This document shows positions 13,058 to 21,687 of a DNA stretch of 64,000 bases, piece by piece. This stretch comes from Leucobacter luti (GTDB lineage: Bacteria; Actinomycetota; Actinomycetes; Actinomycetales; Microbacteriaceae): positions 1 to 64,000 of the forward strand of contig NZ_SHKI01000002.1 of the NCBI RefSeq assembly GCF_004217175.1, read 5' to 3'. A model generated the notes under the pieces. The model did no database searches. It worked only from the letters and a program-made list of their open reading frames with translations, and had not been told where the DNA came from. The number at the start of each line of letters is the position of its first letter. Within the stretch, counting starts at the first letter, position 1. A program made the position numbers and the translations under genes.

Positions 13058-13735
13058 CTAGCTGGTCCAGCCGCCGTCGACGGTCAAGATCGTGCCGGTG
13101 GTGTACGCGCTTGCATCGCTGAGCAGGAACGCCGCGGCCGCTGCGATGTCGGCGGCCGTGCCCGCGCGTCCGAGTGGAATCTCGGTGCGCATGCGTTCGG
13201 CGTGCGCGGCGTCGTCCCACCCCGCGGCGGTCATGGGGGTGAGGATCGATCCGGGGGCGATGGCGTTCACTCTGGTGCCGAGGGGAGCGAGTTCACGCGC
13301 CGCGGATCGTGTGAGCGCGGCCACCGCGGCCTTGGACGCGTTGTAGCCCGGCTGGTGCTCGACGCGGCGGTCGATGACCGCGGACGAAATCGTGACGACC
13401 GAGAGCGCTGCGTGAGCGTTGCGTGCTGCCCAGCGAAGCGCGAGAAACGTGCCCGTGGTGTTCACGTCGAGGACGCGTCGAAAGTCGGCGAGCGAGGTCT
13501 CGGCGAGGGGCGCGCGGGAGCGGATCCCCGCGGCATGTACGAGTCCGGTGACCCCGACCGCGCTGAGCGCCGCCCAGCTCGGCTCATCGGTCACGTCAAA
13601 CTCGGTGCTTCCGGACTCCCCGCTGCGGTCGAGCCGGACGACCTCGGTGCCCGTCGCTTCGAGCAGCTCCGCGACGGCGAGCCCGATCCCGGATCCGGCT
13701 CCCGTGACGACAACGCGGCGGCTAGGCAACGACAT
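13058..13735 (-). CDS. Short-chain dehydrogenase/reductase (SDR)
   Basis: 225 aa. It has the NAD(P)-binding TGAGSGIGLAV near the N-terminus, Ser in the ISS segment and the YNASK catalytic motif. The ATG at 13735 overlaps the symporter stop by 14 nt, so the two are coupled. A longer in-frame ORF exists, but its upstream part lies inside the symporter gene. The pairing with a sodium:solute symporter and an Lrp-type regulator suggests catabolism of an imported organic acid or amino-acid-like compound. The substrate cannot be deduced. Confidence 0.88.
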   Translation of the reverse strand: MSLPSRRVVVTGAGSGIGLAVAELLEATGTEVVRLDRSGESGSTEFDVTDEPSWAALSAVGVTGLVHAAGIRSRAPLAETSLADFRRVLDVNTTGTFLALRWAARNAHAALSVVTISSAVIDRRVEHQPGYNASKAAVAALTRSAARELAPLGTRVNAIAPGSILTPMTAAGWDDAAHAERMRTEIPLGRAGTAADIAAAAAFLLSDASAYTTGTILTVDGGWTS

Positions 13736-15152
13736 GCTCGTCCGTCCGCGCCAGGGCGCCACTCCCCGCGTTCGTCTCGCGGGCGAGGAACGCCGCGAGC
13801 ACATACGTGGCAAGGGACACCGCGACCGCGACCACGATGGTCGGCACGCCGCCGATCACGATCACCCCGGTGAGTCCGAGCAGGCCCGTGATCGCGCCAG
13901 TCACCATTGAGCTGAGCGCCGCCCAGCGGCCGCCAAAGCGAGTGAACAGGCCGAACATGAACGCCACAAACACTCCAGATCCGTACATGGTAAACGCCAT
14001 GGTGAGTACCTGGATGATACCCGGCACGATGAGCGAGATGCCGAGTGCGATCACTCCGAGCGCGACCGTGAGGATCCGGGACCAGCGCAGTTGCGCGGCG
14101 GGGTTCTCGCGCAGGCTCTTGACTCGGAGCAAGAAGTCGTTGGAGATGTTGCTCACCGCGGCGAGCAGGAGCGCATCGGCCGTGGAGACCACCGCGGAGA
14201 TAATCGCCGCAACCAAGATGCCCGCCGCCCACACGGGAAGCACGGAACTGATGAGCGCCGGCATCACGCCGACCGTCGGGTCGAGATCCGGGAAGATGAC
14301 GCGGGCGGCCATGCCAGCGATTGCCGGGACCACCGCGAAGAGCGCGGTGAGCACGCCGGCGACGCCGGCCCCCATGGCGGCGGCGCGCGCCGACTTCGCC
14401 GAGAACACTCGCTGCATCACGTCCTGGCCCACGAGTTTGTGGACCACCACGGGGAGCGCCGCGCCGAGCAGGAACGACCACCCCTGGTTGAGCGGGTTGA
14501 ACGGTTCTCCCACACCCGCGGCAGCGAACGTGGCGGTGATCTCTCCGAGGCCCCCGGCGGCCTGTACCGCGATGACCATGACGATGAGCAGACCGACGAC
14601 GATTACCACGAACTGGATCGCGTCGGTGACTGCAACGCCCCACATGCCCGAAAGCACGGTAAACGCGATGATGAGCACGACTCCCACCACGGCGCCCCAG
14701 GTGTGATTGAGGCCGAGCGCGGTGAGGGACGAGGCGGCGGCTCCCACCTGACCGGCGAGAATGCCGGTGAGCGCCAGCACCGAGAGCGTCGACGCCAGCA
14801 GTCGGACGGGCTGGCTATTGAAGCGAGAGTCGAGGAAATCTGGCACCGTGACGTAGTTGCCGGCGCGCACGCGCTTTGCCACGAACAGCGCGAGGAACAG
14901 CAGCCCGACAAAGATGCCGATTGCGAACGAGATGGCCGCGAAGCCAACCGAGTAGGCGTCCTGGCTCGTTCCCAGAACGAACGCGCCGCCGAAGTTCGTG
15001 GCGAGGAGCATAATGGCGATCAGCCCTGCGCCCATCTTGCGGCCGGCGAGTAGGTAGTCAGTGTCGTCTTTCACTCGCTTGCGCAACCACGCGGCCACGA
15101 GGAACATCACCGCCAGGTAGGCGATGATCATCAGGGTGATTCCGAGATTCAC
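13722..15152 (-). CDS. Sodium:solute symporter family protein (SSS)
   Basis: 476 aa from the GTG at 15152, which has GGAG 6 nt upstream; the longer ORF to 15206 lacks a site. About thirteen membrane segments are visible. The N-terminal DTDYLLAGRKMG is typical of SSS transporters (PutP/PanF class). The C-terminus is short and polar. It likely imports a small organic solute with Na+. It is divergent from the Lrp/AsnC regulator across an AT-rich intergenic region. Confidence 0.9.
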   Translation of the reverse strand: MNLGITLMIIAYLAVMFLVAAWLRKRVKDDTDYLLAGRKMGAGLIAIMLLATNFGGAFVLGTSQDAYSVGFAAISFAIGIFVGLLFLALFVAKRVRAGNYVTVPDFLDSRFNSQPVRLLASTLSVLALTGILAGQVGAAASSLTALGLNHTWGAVVGVVLIIAFTVLSGMWGVAVTDAIQFVVIVVGLLIVMVIAVQAAGGLGEITATFAAAGVGEPFNPLNQGWSFLLGAALPVVVHKLVGQDVMQRVFSAKSARAAAMGAGVAGVLTALFAVVPAIAGMAARVIFPDLDPTVGVMPALISSVLPVWAAGILVAAIISAVVSTADALLLAAVSNISNDFLLRVKSLRENPAAQLRWSRILTVALGVIALGISLIVPGIIQVLTMAFTMYGSGVFVAFMFGLFTRFGGRWAALSSMVTGAITGLLGLTGVIVIGGVPTIVVAVAVSLATYVLAAFLARETNAGSGALARTDEHVVA

Positions 15153-15159
15153 GAACTCT

Positions 15160-15343
15160 CCAAAAGGTTTAGTTGATCGCCTCACTGCGTTCAATCTGAT
15201 AATCAAATTACATATCTACTTTTAAAAATGCAAGTGAAGATCGGTTTCGGGTGCATAAAAGGCGCACGAATGCCGCTCGCGCACTAGGATGGTTGCGGCG
15301 TGACCGTGGGCTTCTGCGGCTGGGCCGGAGGAAAGGGCAGAGG
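15160..15343. promoter_or_regulatory. Divergent promoter region of symporter and Lrp genes
   Basis: The spacer contains an unusually AT-rich stretch (15180-15235, including TAATCAAATTACATATC), a likely promoter/operator for the leftward symporter. A TAGGAT -10-like box at 15285-15290 fits the rightward regulator gene, whose ATG is at 15344 with AGAGG just before it. Lrp-type regulators commonly bind such divergent regions; that binding is inferred. Confidence 0.5.
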
Positions 15344-15826
15344 ATGAACCGGAGAGCTGATCAGGCAATCGATGACCTTGATCGACGTGTGCTGCGCGCG
15401 CTCCGCGACGAGCCCCGCGCCACGCTCGGTGAGCTCGCAGAGAGCGTCGGGGTGTCTCGGACTACGTTTAAGGCGCGACTCGACCGGCTCTGGGACAGCG
15501 GCACCATCATCGGTCACGAAACTCAGCTCGATCTCGCCTCAATGGGATTTGAGGTGCAGGCGTGGGTGCAGCTCAACGTGCAGCAGGAGGGCCTCGAAGA
15601 GGTTCGGGCACACCTGGCGGCGATGCCGCATGTCATTGAAGCGTTCTCGACCACCGGGAGCGCCGATGTGCAGTGCCGCGTCGTGGCGCGCGACACCACG
15701 CACCTGCAGGAGGTGCTTCTCGCAATCTCCGCGTGCTCGGTCGTCACGCGCACCAAGAGCTCCGTCATTCTGGGCAGCCTCGTCTCCCACCGGAAGGTCC
15801 AGGCGCTCGACCTGCTCGATCTGTAG
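15344..15826 (+). CDS. Lrp/AsnC family transcriptional regulator
   Basis: 160 aa. Residues 1-60 hold a winged helix-turn-helix (DDLDRRVLRALRDEPR, then GELAESVGVSRTTFKARL). Residues 70-155 are the RAM/ACT-like ligand and oligomerisation domain (VEAFSTTG equivalent: VIEAFSTTGSADVQCRVVA). It is divergent from the symporter-SDR-PEBP group, so it probably controls it in response to an amino acid or related ligand. Confidence 0.92.
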   Translation: MNRRADQAIDDLDRRVLRALRDEPRATLGELAESVGVSRTTFKARLDRLWDSGTIIGHETQLDLASMGFEVQAWVQLNVQQEGLEEVRAHLAAMPHVIEAFSTTGSADVQCRVVARDTTHLQEVLLAISACSVVTRTKSSVILGSLVSHRKVQALDLLDL

Positions 15827-15846
15827 CGCCCGGCTCCGCGGCGCTC

Positions 15847-15923
15847 GCGCAGGAGATCCGAACTCAGGCGGACGGATTCGCCCGATTCTCCCTGCGTGAG
15901 TTCGGATCTCCTGCGTGAGTTCG
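15847..15923. repeat. Intergenic palindromic repeat, copy 2
   Basis: It starts CGCGCAGGAGATCCGAACTC and ends GAGTTCGGATCTCCTGCGTG, a 20-bp near-perfect inverted repeat with a ~37-nt centre. The left inner arm AGGCGGACGGATTCGCCCGA is identical to copy 1, but the right inner arm reads TGCGTGAG instead of CGCCTGAG. It lies directly after the Lrp-type gene. Confidence 0.9.
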
Positions 15924-16056
15924 AGTGAGGCGTGGCCCCCTCGGGAGCAGCTCGCTCGATGGGCTCCGCCGCGCCCCACGGCGATCACGAATCAGCGCTT
16001 CAGGAATTCGGGCGGGGCCGCGTAGGGGTGGCGCTCGCCGCCGCCCGCGGCCACGA

Positions 16057-16099
16057 TAGGATGGAGCGTTAGCGAGGCACGCGAGAGGAAGGTCAGGGA
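16057..16099 (+). promoter_or_regulatory. Promoter and ribosome-binding site of parA
   Basis: TAGGAT (16057-16062) is a good -10 box. It is followed ~25 nt later by GAGAGGAAGG, a purine-rich ribosome-binding region before the ATG at 16100. This would start the parA-scpA-scpB-rluB-tyrA-cmk-der operon. Confidence 0.5.
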
Positions 16100-16954
16100 A
16101 TGGCGCAAAAAAAGGTCGAGCTGGGCCCGACCGGCCGACCCGAGCGCATCATCCCTGCGCCCGCAAAGCTTGAACGGCACGGACCCGCGCGCATCATCGC
16201 GATGTGCAACCAGAAGGGCGGGGTCGGCAAGACCACCAGCACGATCAACCTGGCTGCCGCGCTCGCGCGGTACGGGCGCCGCGTGCTCGCCGTCGACTTC
16301 GATCCGCAGGGCGCGCTGTCCGCGGGTCTCGGCGTGCCCGCGCACGACGTGGTGACGATCTACGACCTGATGCTCGGCAAGGTGAAGGATCCGCACGAGG
16401 CGATCCAGCACACCGGCACTCCCGGGCTCGACGTGATCCCCGCGAACATCGACCTGTCCGCCGCGGAGGTGCACCTCGTCTCCGAGGTGGCCCGCGAGCA
16501 GATCCTCGGCGGCGTGCTGCGCAAGGTCGTTGACGACTACGACGTGATCCTCGTCGACTGCCAGCCGTCACTCGGCCTGCTCACCGTGAACGCCCTCACG
16601 GCGAGCCACGGCGTGCTGATCCCGCTCGCGTGCGAGTACTTCGCGCTGCGCGGCGTCGCCCTGCTCGTGGAGACGGTCGACAAGGTGCGGGATCGCCTCA
16701 ACCCGGCGCTTGAGCTCGACGGCATTCTCGCCACCATGTACGACCCGCGCACGCTCCACGCCCGCGAGGTGCTTGAGCGCGTGGTCGACACCTTCGGCGA
16801 CAGCGTGTTCGACACGGTGATCGGCCGCACAGTCAAGCTTCCGGACGCGCAGATCGCGGCGAAGTCGGTGCTCGACTACGCACCGGCCAACGCCGCCTCC
16901 GAGGCGTATCTCAAGCTCGCTCGCGAGCTCGTGCAGCGGGGTGTGGTCGCGTAA
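16100..16954 (+). CDS. parA: ParA/Soj-type ATPase
   Basis: 284 aa. It carries a deviant Walker A (KGGVGKTT, residue ~40), A' motif VDFDPQGALS and Walker B region VILVDCQPSLGLLT. It has a 30-residue basic N-terminal extension before the ATPase core. No parB is adjacent; the neighbours are scpA/scpB, the same order as Rv1708-Rv1710. It is therefore the second, orphan ParA of actinobacteria rather than the origin-proximal parAB pair. Likely role is in chromosome or protein positioning. Confidence 0.9.
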   Translation: MAQKKVELGPTGRPERIIPAPAKLERHGPARIIAMCNQKGGVGKTTSTINLAAALARYGRRVLAVDFDPQGALSAGLGVPAHDVVTIYDLMLGKVKDPHEAIQHTGTPGLDVIPANIDLSAAEVHLVSEVAREQILGGVLRKVVDDYDVILVDCQPSLGLLTVNALTASHGVLIPLACEYFALRGVALLVETVDKVRDRLNPALELDGILATMYDPRTLHAREVLERVVDTFGDSVFDTVIGRTVKLPDAQIAAKSVLDYAPANAASEAYLKLARELVQRGVVA

Positions 16955-16962
16955 CCACGGTC

Positions 16963-17838
16963 ATGGCAGCGCTCGACACGAACCAGGAGCCGGGCGTGCG
17001 CGATGCGCCCGGTTCGTCGAGCGCGCCCGAAGCCCACGCCGAGCCCGCCGCCGGCGATGAGTTTCGCGTCTCGCTCGAGGTGTTCGACGGCCCGTTTGAC
17101 CTGCTGCTCAACCTGATCGGCAAGCACGAGCTCGACATCACCGAGGTCTCGCTGAGCCTCGTCACCGACGAGTTCATCTCGTACCTCGCCACCCTGGAGG
17201 GGCAGGGGATCGTGGAGCTCGATCGCGCCTCCGAGTTCCTCGTGGTCGCGGCCACGCTGCTCGACCTCAAGATCGCGAGCCTGCTGCCGCAGGGGGAAGC
17301 GGTCGACGCCGAGGACATCGCCCTGCTCGAGGCCCGCGACCTGCTCTTCGCCCGCCTGCTGCAGTACCGCGCGTTCAAGCAGGCGACGGCGTGGTTCCGG
17401 GAGCGCCTCGCCGCGGAGGAGGCCCGCCACCCGCGGCTCGTGCCGCTCGATGCGAAGTACCGCGAGCGCGGGCCCGAGCTCGTGTGGACCCTCTCGGCCG
17501 CCGACTTCTCCGCCATCGCGACGCTCGCGTTCGCGCCGCGCGAGATCCCCATCGTGGGGCTCGACCACCTGCACGCCCCGCTCGTTTCGATCCGGGAGCA
17601 GGCCGCCGTGGTGGTCTCGCATCTCCGCTCGGGCGGCGCCCGCAGCTTCCGCGAGCTCATCGCCGGGGTGTCCGAGCGCGGCGTGATCGTGGCCCGCTTC
17701 CTCGCGATCCTTGAGCTCTACCGCCGCGCCGCCGTCACCTTCGAGCAGGCCGAGCCGCTCGGGGAGCTGCTGGTGCAGTGGACCGGGGAGAGCTGGTCCG
17801 ACGACGAACTCGCGACACTGGGGAACGACTATGACTGA
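16963..17838 (+). CDS. scpA: Segregation and condensation protein A
   Basis: 291 aa kleisin of the SMC-ScpAB condensin. After a ~30-residue variable N-terminus, the conserved VFDGPFDLLLNLIGKHELDI opens the domain. The C-terminal winged helix (~220-285) holds RSFRELIAGVSERGVIVARF. It begins 8 nt after parA and its end overlaps the scpB ATG by 8 nt. Confidence 0.95.
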   Translation: MAALDTNQEPGVRDAPGSSSAPEAHAEPAAGDEFRVSLEVFDGPFDLLLNLIGKHELDITEVSLSLVTDEFISYLATLEGQGIVELDRASEFLVVAATLLDLKIASLLPQGEAVDAEDIALLEARDLLFARLLQYRAFKQATAWFRERLAAEEARHPRLVPLDAKYRERGPELVWTLSAADFSAIATLAFAPREIPIVGLDHLHAPLVSIREQAAVVVSHLRSGGARSFRELIAGVSERGVIVARFLAILELYRRAAVTFEQAEPLGELLVQWTGESWSDDELATLGNDYD

Positions 17839-18601
17839 GCCCACCGCCGAAAACGCCGATTCGATCGTCGCCGCGCCCAGCGCCGACATCGCCGCCGCGG
17901 AAGCGACTGCCGCCTATCCGGCCGCGTCGGATGCCGCCGCGATCGCCGCGGAGCGCGCGGTCGGTGCGCCGGCCGCGTCCGATTCCGCCGCGTCCGATTC
18001 CGCCGCGCCCGGTGCTGCGCCCGCCGACCTCGCGGCGGTGCGCGCCGCCCACACGCTCGCGCAGCAGCTCGAAGCGCTGCTGATCGTCGCCGACGAGCCG
18101 CTGAGCGCGGTGGCCCTCGCGACGGCCACCGACCGGCCCGTGCGCGAGGTGCGGGCGGCGCTCGTGGCGCTCGCCGCTGACTTCGACGGCACCGCGGACG
18201 GTAGCCAGCGCGGCTTCGAGCTGCGCGAGGTGGCTGGCGGCTACCGCTTCTACGTGCGCGAGAGTCTCGACCCAATTGTGGCCGACTTCGTGCACCAGCA
18301 GAGCCCGGCGCGGCTCTCGCAGGCGGCGCTCGAGACGCTCGCCGTGATCGCGTATCGTCAGCCGATCGCGCGCGGCGCCATCGCCTCGATCCGCGCCGTC
18401 AACGTCGACTCGGTGGTGCGCACGCTGCTGGCGCGCGGCCTCATCACCGAGGTCGGCCACGATCCGGAGACCACCGCGACGCTGTACGGCACCTCCGACG
18501 CGCTGCTTGGACATCTCGGCATCGGAGACATCTCCGAGCTGCCACCGATCGCCCCGCTACTGGACGATCCTTCAGAAGGGTTTGCACATGAGTCGCTCTG
18601 A
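17831..18601 (+). CDS. scpB: Segregation and condensation protein B
   Basis: 256 aa. Two winged-helix domains follow an Ala/Asp/Ser-rich ~75-residue N-terminal extension made of near-repeats (AASDSAASDSAA). Conserved ScpB motifs include QLEALLIVADEPL, ETLAVIAYRQPI and GTSDALLGHLGI. It works with ScpA and SMC. The start overlaps scpA, and the stop lies 14 nt inside the next gene. Confidence 0.95.
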   Translation: MTEPTAENADSIVAAPSADIAAAEATAAYPAASDAAAIAAERAVGAPAASDSAASDSAAPGAAPADLAAVRAAHTLAQQLEALLIVADEPLSAVALATATDRPVREVRAALVALAADFDGTADGSQRGFELREVAGGYRFYVRESLDPIVADFVHQQSPARLSQAALETLAVIAYRQPIARGAIASIRAVNVDSVVRTLLARGLITEVGHDPETTATLYGTSDALLGHLGIGDISELPPIAPLLDDPSEGFAHESL

Positions 18602-19814
18602 TTCGGGCCTCGGCGGGTCGTTCTCCGTCGACGGCTCCGACGTTGAGGTTGACCTCGCCGAGTTCGGCTGGCCGGGTGACCGCGCAGGCTCCGACGGTGG
18701 CCGGGACGGCGCGGACGGTGCGGACGGAGCACCCGAGGACGACGGCCGGATCCGCCTGCAGAAGGCCCTCGCGCACGCCGGCATCGCCTCGCGGCGCGCC
18801 TGCGAGACCCTGATCACGAGCGGGCGGGTCACCGTGAACGGTGAGACGCAGCGCGAACTCGGCTCCCGAATCGACCCGAGCGCCGACGAGGTGCGCGTCG
18901 ACGGCGTCGTGGTGCAGCTCGACGCGACCAAGCGCTACTTCGTGCTCAACAAGCCGCGCGGCGTGGTCTCCACCATGAGCGACGAGGACGGCCGCCCCGA
19001 CCTGCGCGAGTTCACCGATCAGATCGACGACCGGCTCTACAACGTGGGCCGGCTCGACACCGACACGAGCGGCCTGCTGATCCTCACGAACGACGGCGAG
19101 CTGGCGCACCGCCTCTCGCACCCGAGTTTCGGCGTGCAGAAGACCTACGTGGCGAAGGTGCGCGGCAAGGTGACGCCCGCCGTGATCCAGCGCCTCAAGG
19201 ACGGTATCGAGCTGTCGGACGGCCCGATCCACGCGGACCGGGCGAAGCTGCTCCCGGACGGATCCGGCAGCGCGCACTCGCTCGTGGAGCTCACGCTGCA
19301 CTCCGGCCGCAACCGCATCGTGCGGCGCATGCTCGCCGACGTGGGACACCCCGTGGTGGAGCTGGTGCGCCGCCAGTTTGGGCCGCTGCACCTCGGCACG
19401 CTGCGGATCGGTGAGATGCGTGAGCTCGCGCCCGCCGAGCGCGGAGCGCTGCTGTCTGCGACCTCCGTGGACGACGCAGACGACACCTCGGGCGGCAAGC
19501 GCGGCGCGCGGCGCCCGGTCACCTCGGGGCGCCCGGGCGACGGCAAGGGAGCGCAGGGGATGCGCGGGATCGCGGCGAAGGGCAACCCGCACGGTCGACG
19601 CGGCCCCGGGAGCGACACCGGCACCAAGCCCGGCGGCGGCAGGTCCGGCGGCACCAAGCCCGGCGGCCAGGGCGGTCGCGGCCCCGCGGGGCAGGGCGGC
19701 AAGCCCGGCGGTGGCAAGCCCGGCGGCGGCAGGTCCGGCGGCGGGCAGTTCGGCGGCAACCGCTCCGGTGGTCAGGGCGGCTCCGGCCGCGGTCCGCAGC
19801 GGGGGCAGCGATGA
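18588..19814 (+). CDS. rluB: Pseudouridine synthase RluB/RsuA family with Gly-rich tail
   Basis: 408 aa, ATG at 18588 preceded by AGAAGGG. Residues ~55-110 are an S4 domain (RLQKALAHAGIASRRACETL). The catalytic motif NVGRLDTDTSGLLILTNDG is near residue 150, with the catalytic Asp in GRLD. Residues ~310-408 are a disordered basic tail of GGGKPGGG/GGRSGG-type repeats, not needed for the fold and perhaps an RNA-binding appendage. It modifies 23S (or 16S) rRNA uridine. ATGA-coupled to tyrA. Confidence 0.92.
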   Translation: MSRSDSGLGGSFSVDGSDVEVDLAEFGWPGDRAGSDGGRDGADGADGAPEDDGRIRLQKALAHAGIASRRACETLITSGRVTVNGETQRELGSRIDPSADEVRVDGVVVQLDATKRYFVLNKPRGVVSTMSDEDGRPDLREFTDQIDDRLYNVGRLDTDTSGLLILTNDGELAHRLSHPSFGVQKTYVAKVRGKVTPAVIQRLKDGIELSDGPIHADRAKLLPDGSGSAHSLVELTLHSGRNRIVRRMLADVGHPVVELVRRQFGPLHLGTLRIGEMRELAPAERGALLSATSVDDADDTSGGKRGARRPVTSGRPGDGKGAQGMRGIAAKGNPHGRRGPGSDTGTKPGGGRSGGTKPGGQGGRGPAGQGGKPGGGKPGGGRSGGGQFGGNRSGGQGGSGRGPQRGQR

Positions 19815-20920
19815 GCGGGGCAGGAGCGCGCACCGGGAGCCGCGCCCCCCGTACCACGGGCCCTGTCCATGTGATCGGCGCCGGGCTGCTCGGTTCGAGC
19901 GTCGGCCTCGGCCTGCGCGAGCGCGGGATCGACGTGACCCTCGAAGACCTCTCTCCGACCACCGTGGCGCTCGCAGCCGACTACGGCGCGGGCCGGGTGC
20001 GCACGGCGGACGATCCGGCACCCGCCCTCGTGATCGTGGCCACCCCGCCCGACGTGGCCGCTGACGCCGTTGAGCGCGCGCTCACCACGTTCCCCGGCGC
20101 CGTGGTCACCGACGTGACGAGCATCAAGCTCGCCCCGCTCCTCGAACTGACCCGCCGCGGTGTCGACCTCACCAACTACGTCGGCTCGCACCCGATGGCG
20201 GGCCGCGAGCGCGGCGGCGCGATCATGGCGCGCGCCGACCTGTTCGTGGCGCGCCCCTGGGTGATCTGCCGCGACGAGGAGACGCCGGCGGCGGCGCTCG
20301 CGCTCGTCGAGGGCGTGGCGCTCGATCTCGGCGGCGTGCTCATCGAGATGACCCCCGAGGAGCACGACAGCTCCGTGGGGCTCGTCTCGCACCTGCCGCA
20401 GGTCGTGTCGAGCCTGCTCGCCGCCCGGCTCGTCCCGGCGACGGAGCAGGCGATCGGCCTGGCCGGCGCGGGCCTGCGCGACACGACGCGGATCGCGGCG
20501 AGCGACCCGGAGCTGTGGATGCAGATCCTCGGCGCGAACCGGGAGCCCGTGGTTGAGCTGCTCGACGCGTTCGGCGCCGACATCGCCGCGTTCGCCGACG
20601 CGCTCCGCGATCCGGCGCAGCAGGGCGCCAAGCGGCGGATCGCCGACCTGCTGCAGGCAGGCAACAGCGGGGTGAGCCGGATCCCCGGCAAGCACGGCTC
20701 GTCCGAGCGATTTACCACGATTACGGTGCTGATCGACGATCGACCGGGCCAACTTGCACTCTTGCTCACCGAACTCGGAGAACTGGGCATTAACATGGAA
20801 GACTTGCGCCTTGAGCACTCGCCGGGCGCGCAGATCGGTTTTGCGGAGATCGCGGTGCTGCCCGAGGTGGCAGACCGGGCGGTCGCCGACCTGGTCGAAC
20901 GCGGATGGAGGACGCTGTGA
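19811..20920 (+). CDS. tyrA: Prephenate dehydrogenase
   Basis: 369 aa. The Rossmann motif HVIGAGLLGSSVGLGLRERG lies at residues ~18-37. The conserved SHPMAGRERGG, near residue 125, is diagnostic of TyrA. The C-terminal ~75 residues form an ACT-like domain (LIDDRPGQLALLLTELGELG), the usual site of tyrosine feedback. It converts prephenate to 4-hydroxyphenylpyruvate with NAD+. It sits inside a chromosome-segregation/translation operon, with ATGA and GTGA overlaps on both sides. Confidence 0.95.
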   Translation: MSGAGARTGSRAPRTTGPVHVIGAGLLGSSVGLGLRERGIDVTLEDLSPTTVALAADYGAGRVRTADDPAPALVIVATPPDVAADAVERALTTFPGAVVTDVTSIKLAPLLELTRRGVDLTNYVGSHPMAGRERGGAIMARADLFVARPWVICRDEETPAAALALVEGVALDLGGVLIEMTPEEHDSSVGLVSHLPQVVSSLLAARLVPATEQAIGLAGAGLRDTTRIAASDPELWMQILGANREPVVELLDAFGADIAAFADALRDPAQQGAKRRIADLLQAGNSGVSRIPGKHGSSERFTTITVLIDDRPGQLALLLTELGELGINMEDLRLEHSPGAQIGFAEIAVLPEVADRAVADLVERGWRTL

Positions 20921-21687
20921 CTGACGCTGGAAATGGGGGCACCCCAGGAACCGACGCGCACCCGCCGATCCTCGTCGCGATCGACGGCCCGGCCGGGAGC
21001 GGCAAGTCGAGCGTGTCTCGCACCGCGGCCGAGCGCCTCGACTTCGGGATCCTCGATACGGGCGCCGCGTACCGCGCGCTCGCGTGGACGGCTCGGCGCA
21101 TCGGTCTCGACCTCGACGACGCCGCGGCGATGGAGACCCTGCTCGACGCGTGGAGCTACCGCATCACGCTCCGCGGCGAGCAGCGCGTCACAGTCGCCGT
21201 TACCGGCGGGCTCAGTGCGGCGGCTCCCACGCTGGCCGAGCCCGTGGACATCACCACCGAGATCCGCGATCACGCGGTGAGCGGCCAGGTCAGCCGTGTC
21301 TCGAAGCACCCCGCGGTGCGCGAGCGGCTCAACGCGATGTTCCGGCGCACGGTTGCCGGATCCGGGCTGCCCGGCGTGGTCATCGAGGGGCGCGACATCA
21401 CCACCGTGGTCGCCCCAGACGCCCCCGTGCGGATCCTGCTGACCGCGTCGCCCGAGGTGCGGGCCGCGCGGCGGGCCGGCGAGCTCCCGGGGCTCAGCCC
21501 CGAGCAGGTGCTCGCCGACCTTGAGGCGCGCGACGCGAAGGACGCCCTCGTGGTCGACTTCTTCACCCCGGCGCCCGGCGTCACGCTCGTTGATACGAGC
21601 ACCCTGAATTTCGAGCAGTCCGTACAGGCTGTGGTCGATATCGTACGAGCGGCGCAGAACGCTGCAGAGGAAAAGAGCAGGCTATGA
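20917..21687 (+). CDS. cmk: Cytidylate kinase
   Basis: 256 aa from the GTG at 20917, chosen because GGAGG lies 5 nt before it; an ATG four codons upstream has no site. Walker A is GPAGSGKSS. The CMP-binding region contains [13 protein letters not shown], and the lid has Arg-rich RAARRAGE. It makes CDP from CMP. GTGA overlap with tyrA and ATGA overlap with der. Confidence 0.96.
   Translation: MTDAGNGGTPGTDAHPPILVAIDGPAGSGKSSVSRTAAERLDFGILDTGAAYRALAWTARRIGLDLDDAAAMETLLDAWSYRITLRGEQRVTVAVTGGLSAAAPTLAEPVDITTEIRDHAVSGQVSRVSKHPAVRERLNAMFRRTVAGSGLPGVVIEGRDITTVVAPDAPVRILLTASPEVRAARRAGELPGLSPEQVLADLEARDAKDALVVDFFTPAPGVTLVDTSTLNFEQSVQAVVDIVRAAQNAAEEKSRL

Noticed and set aside
16100..16954. Origin-proximal parA of a parABS system
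   Set aside because: There is no parB or parS-like cluster nearby. The gene is linked to scpAB as in Rv1708.
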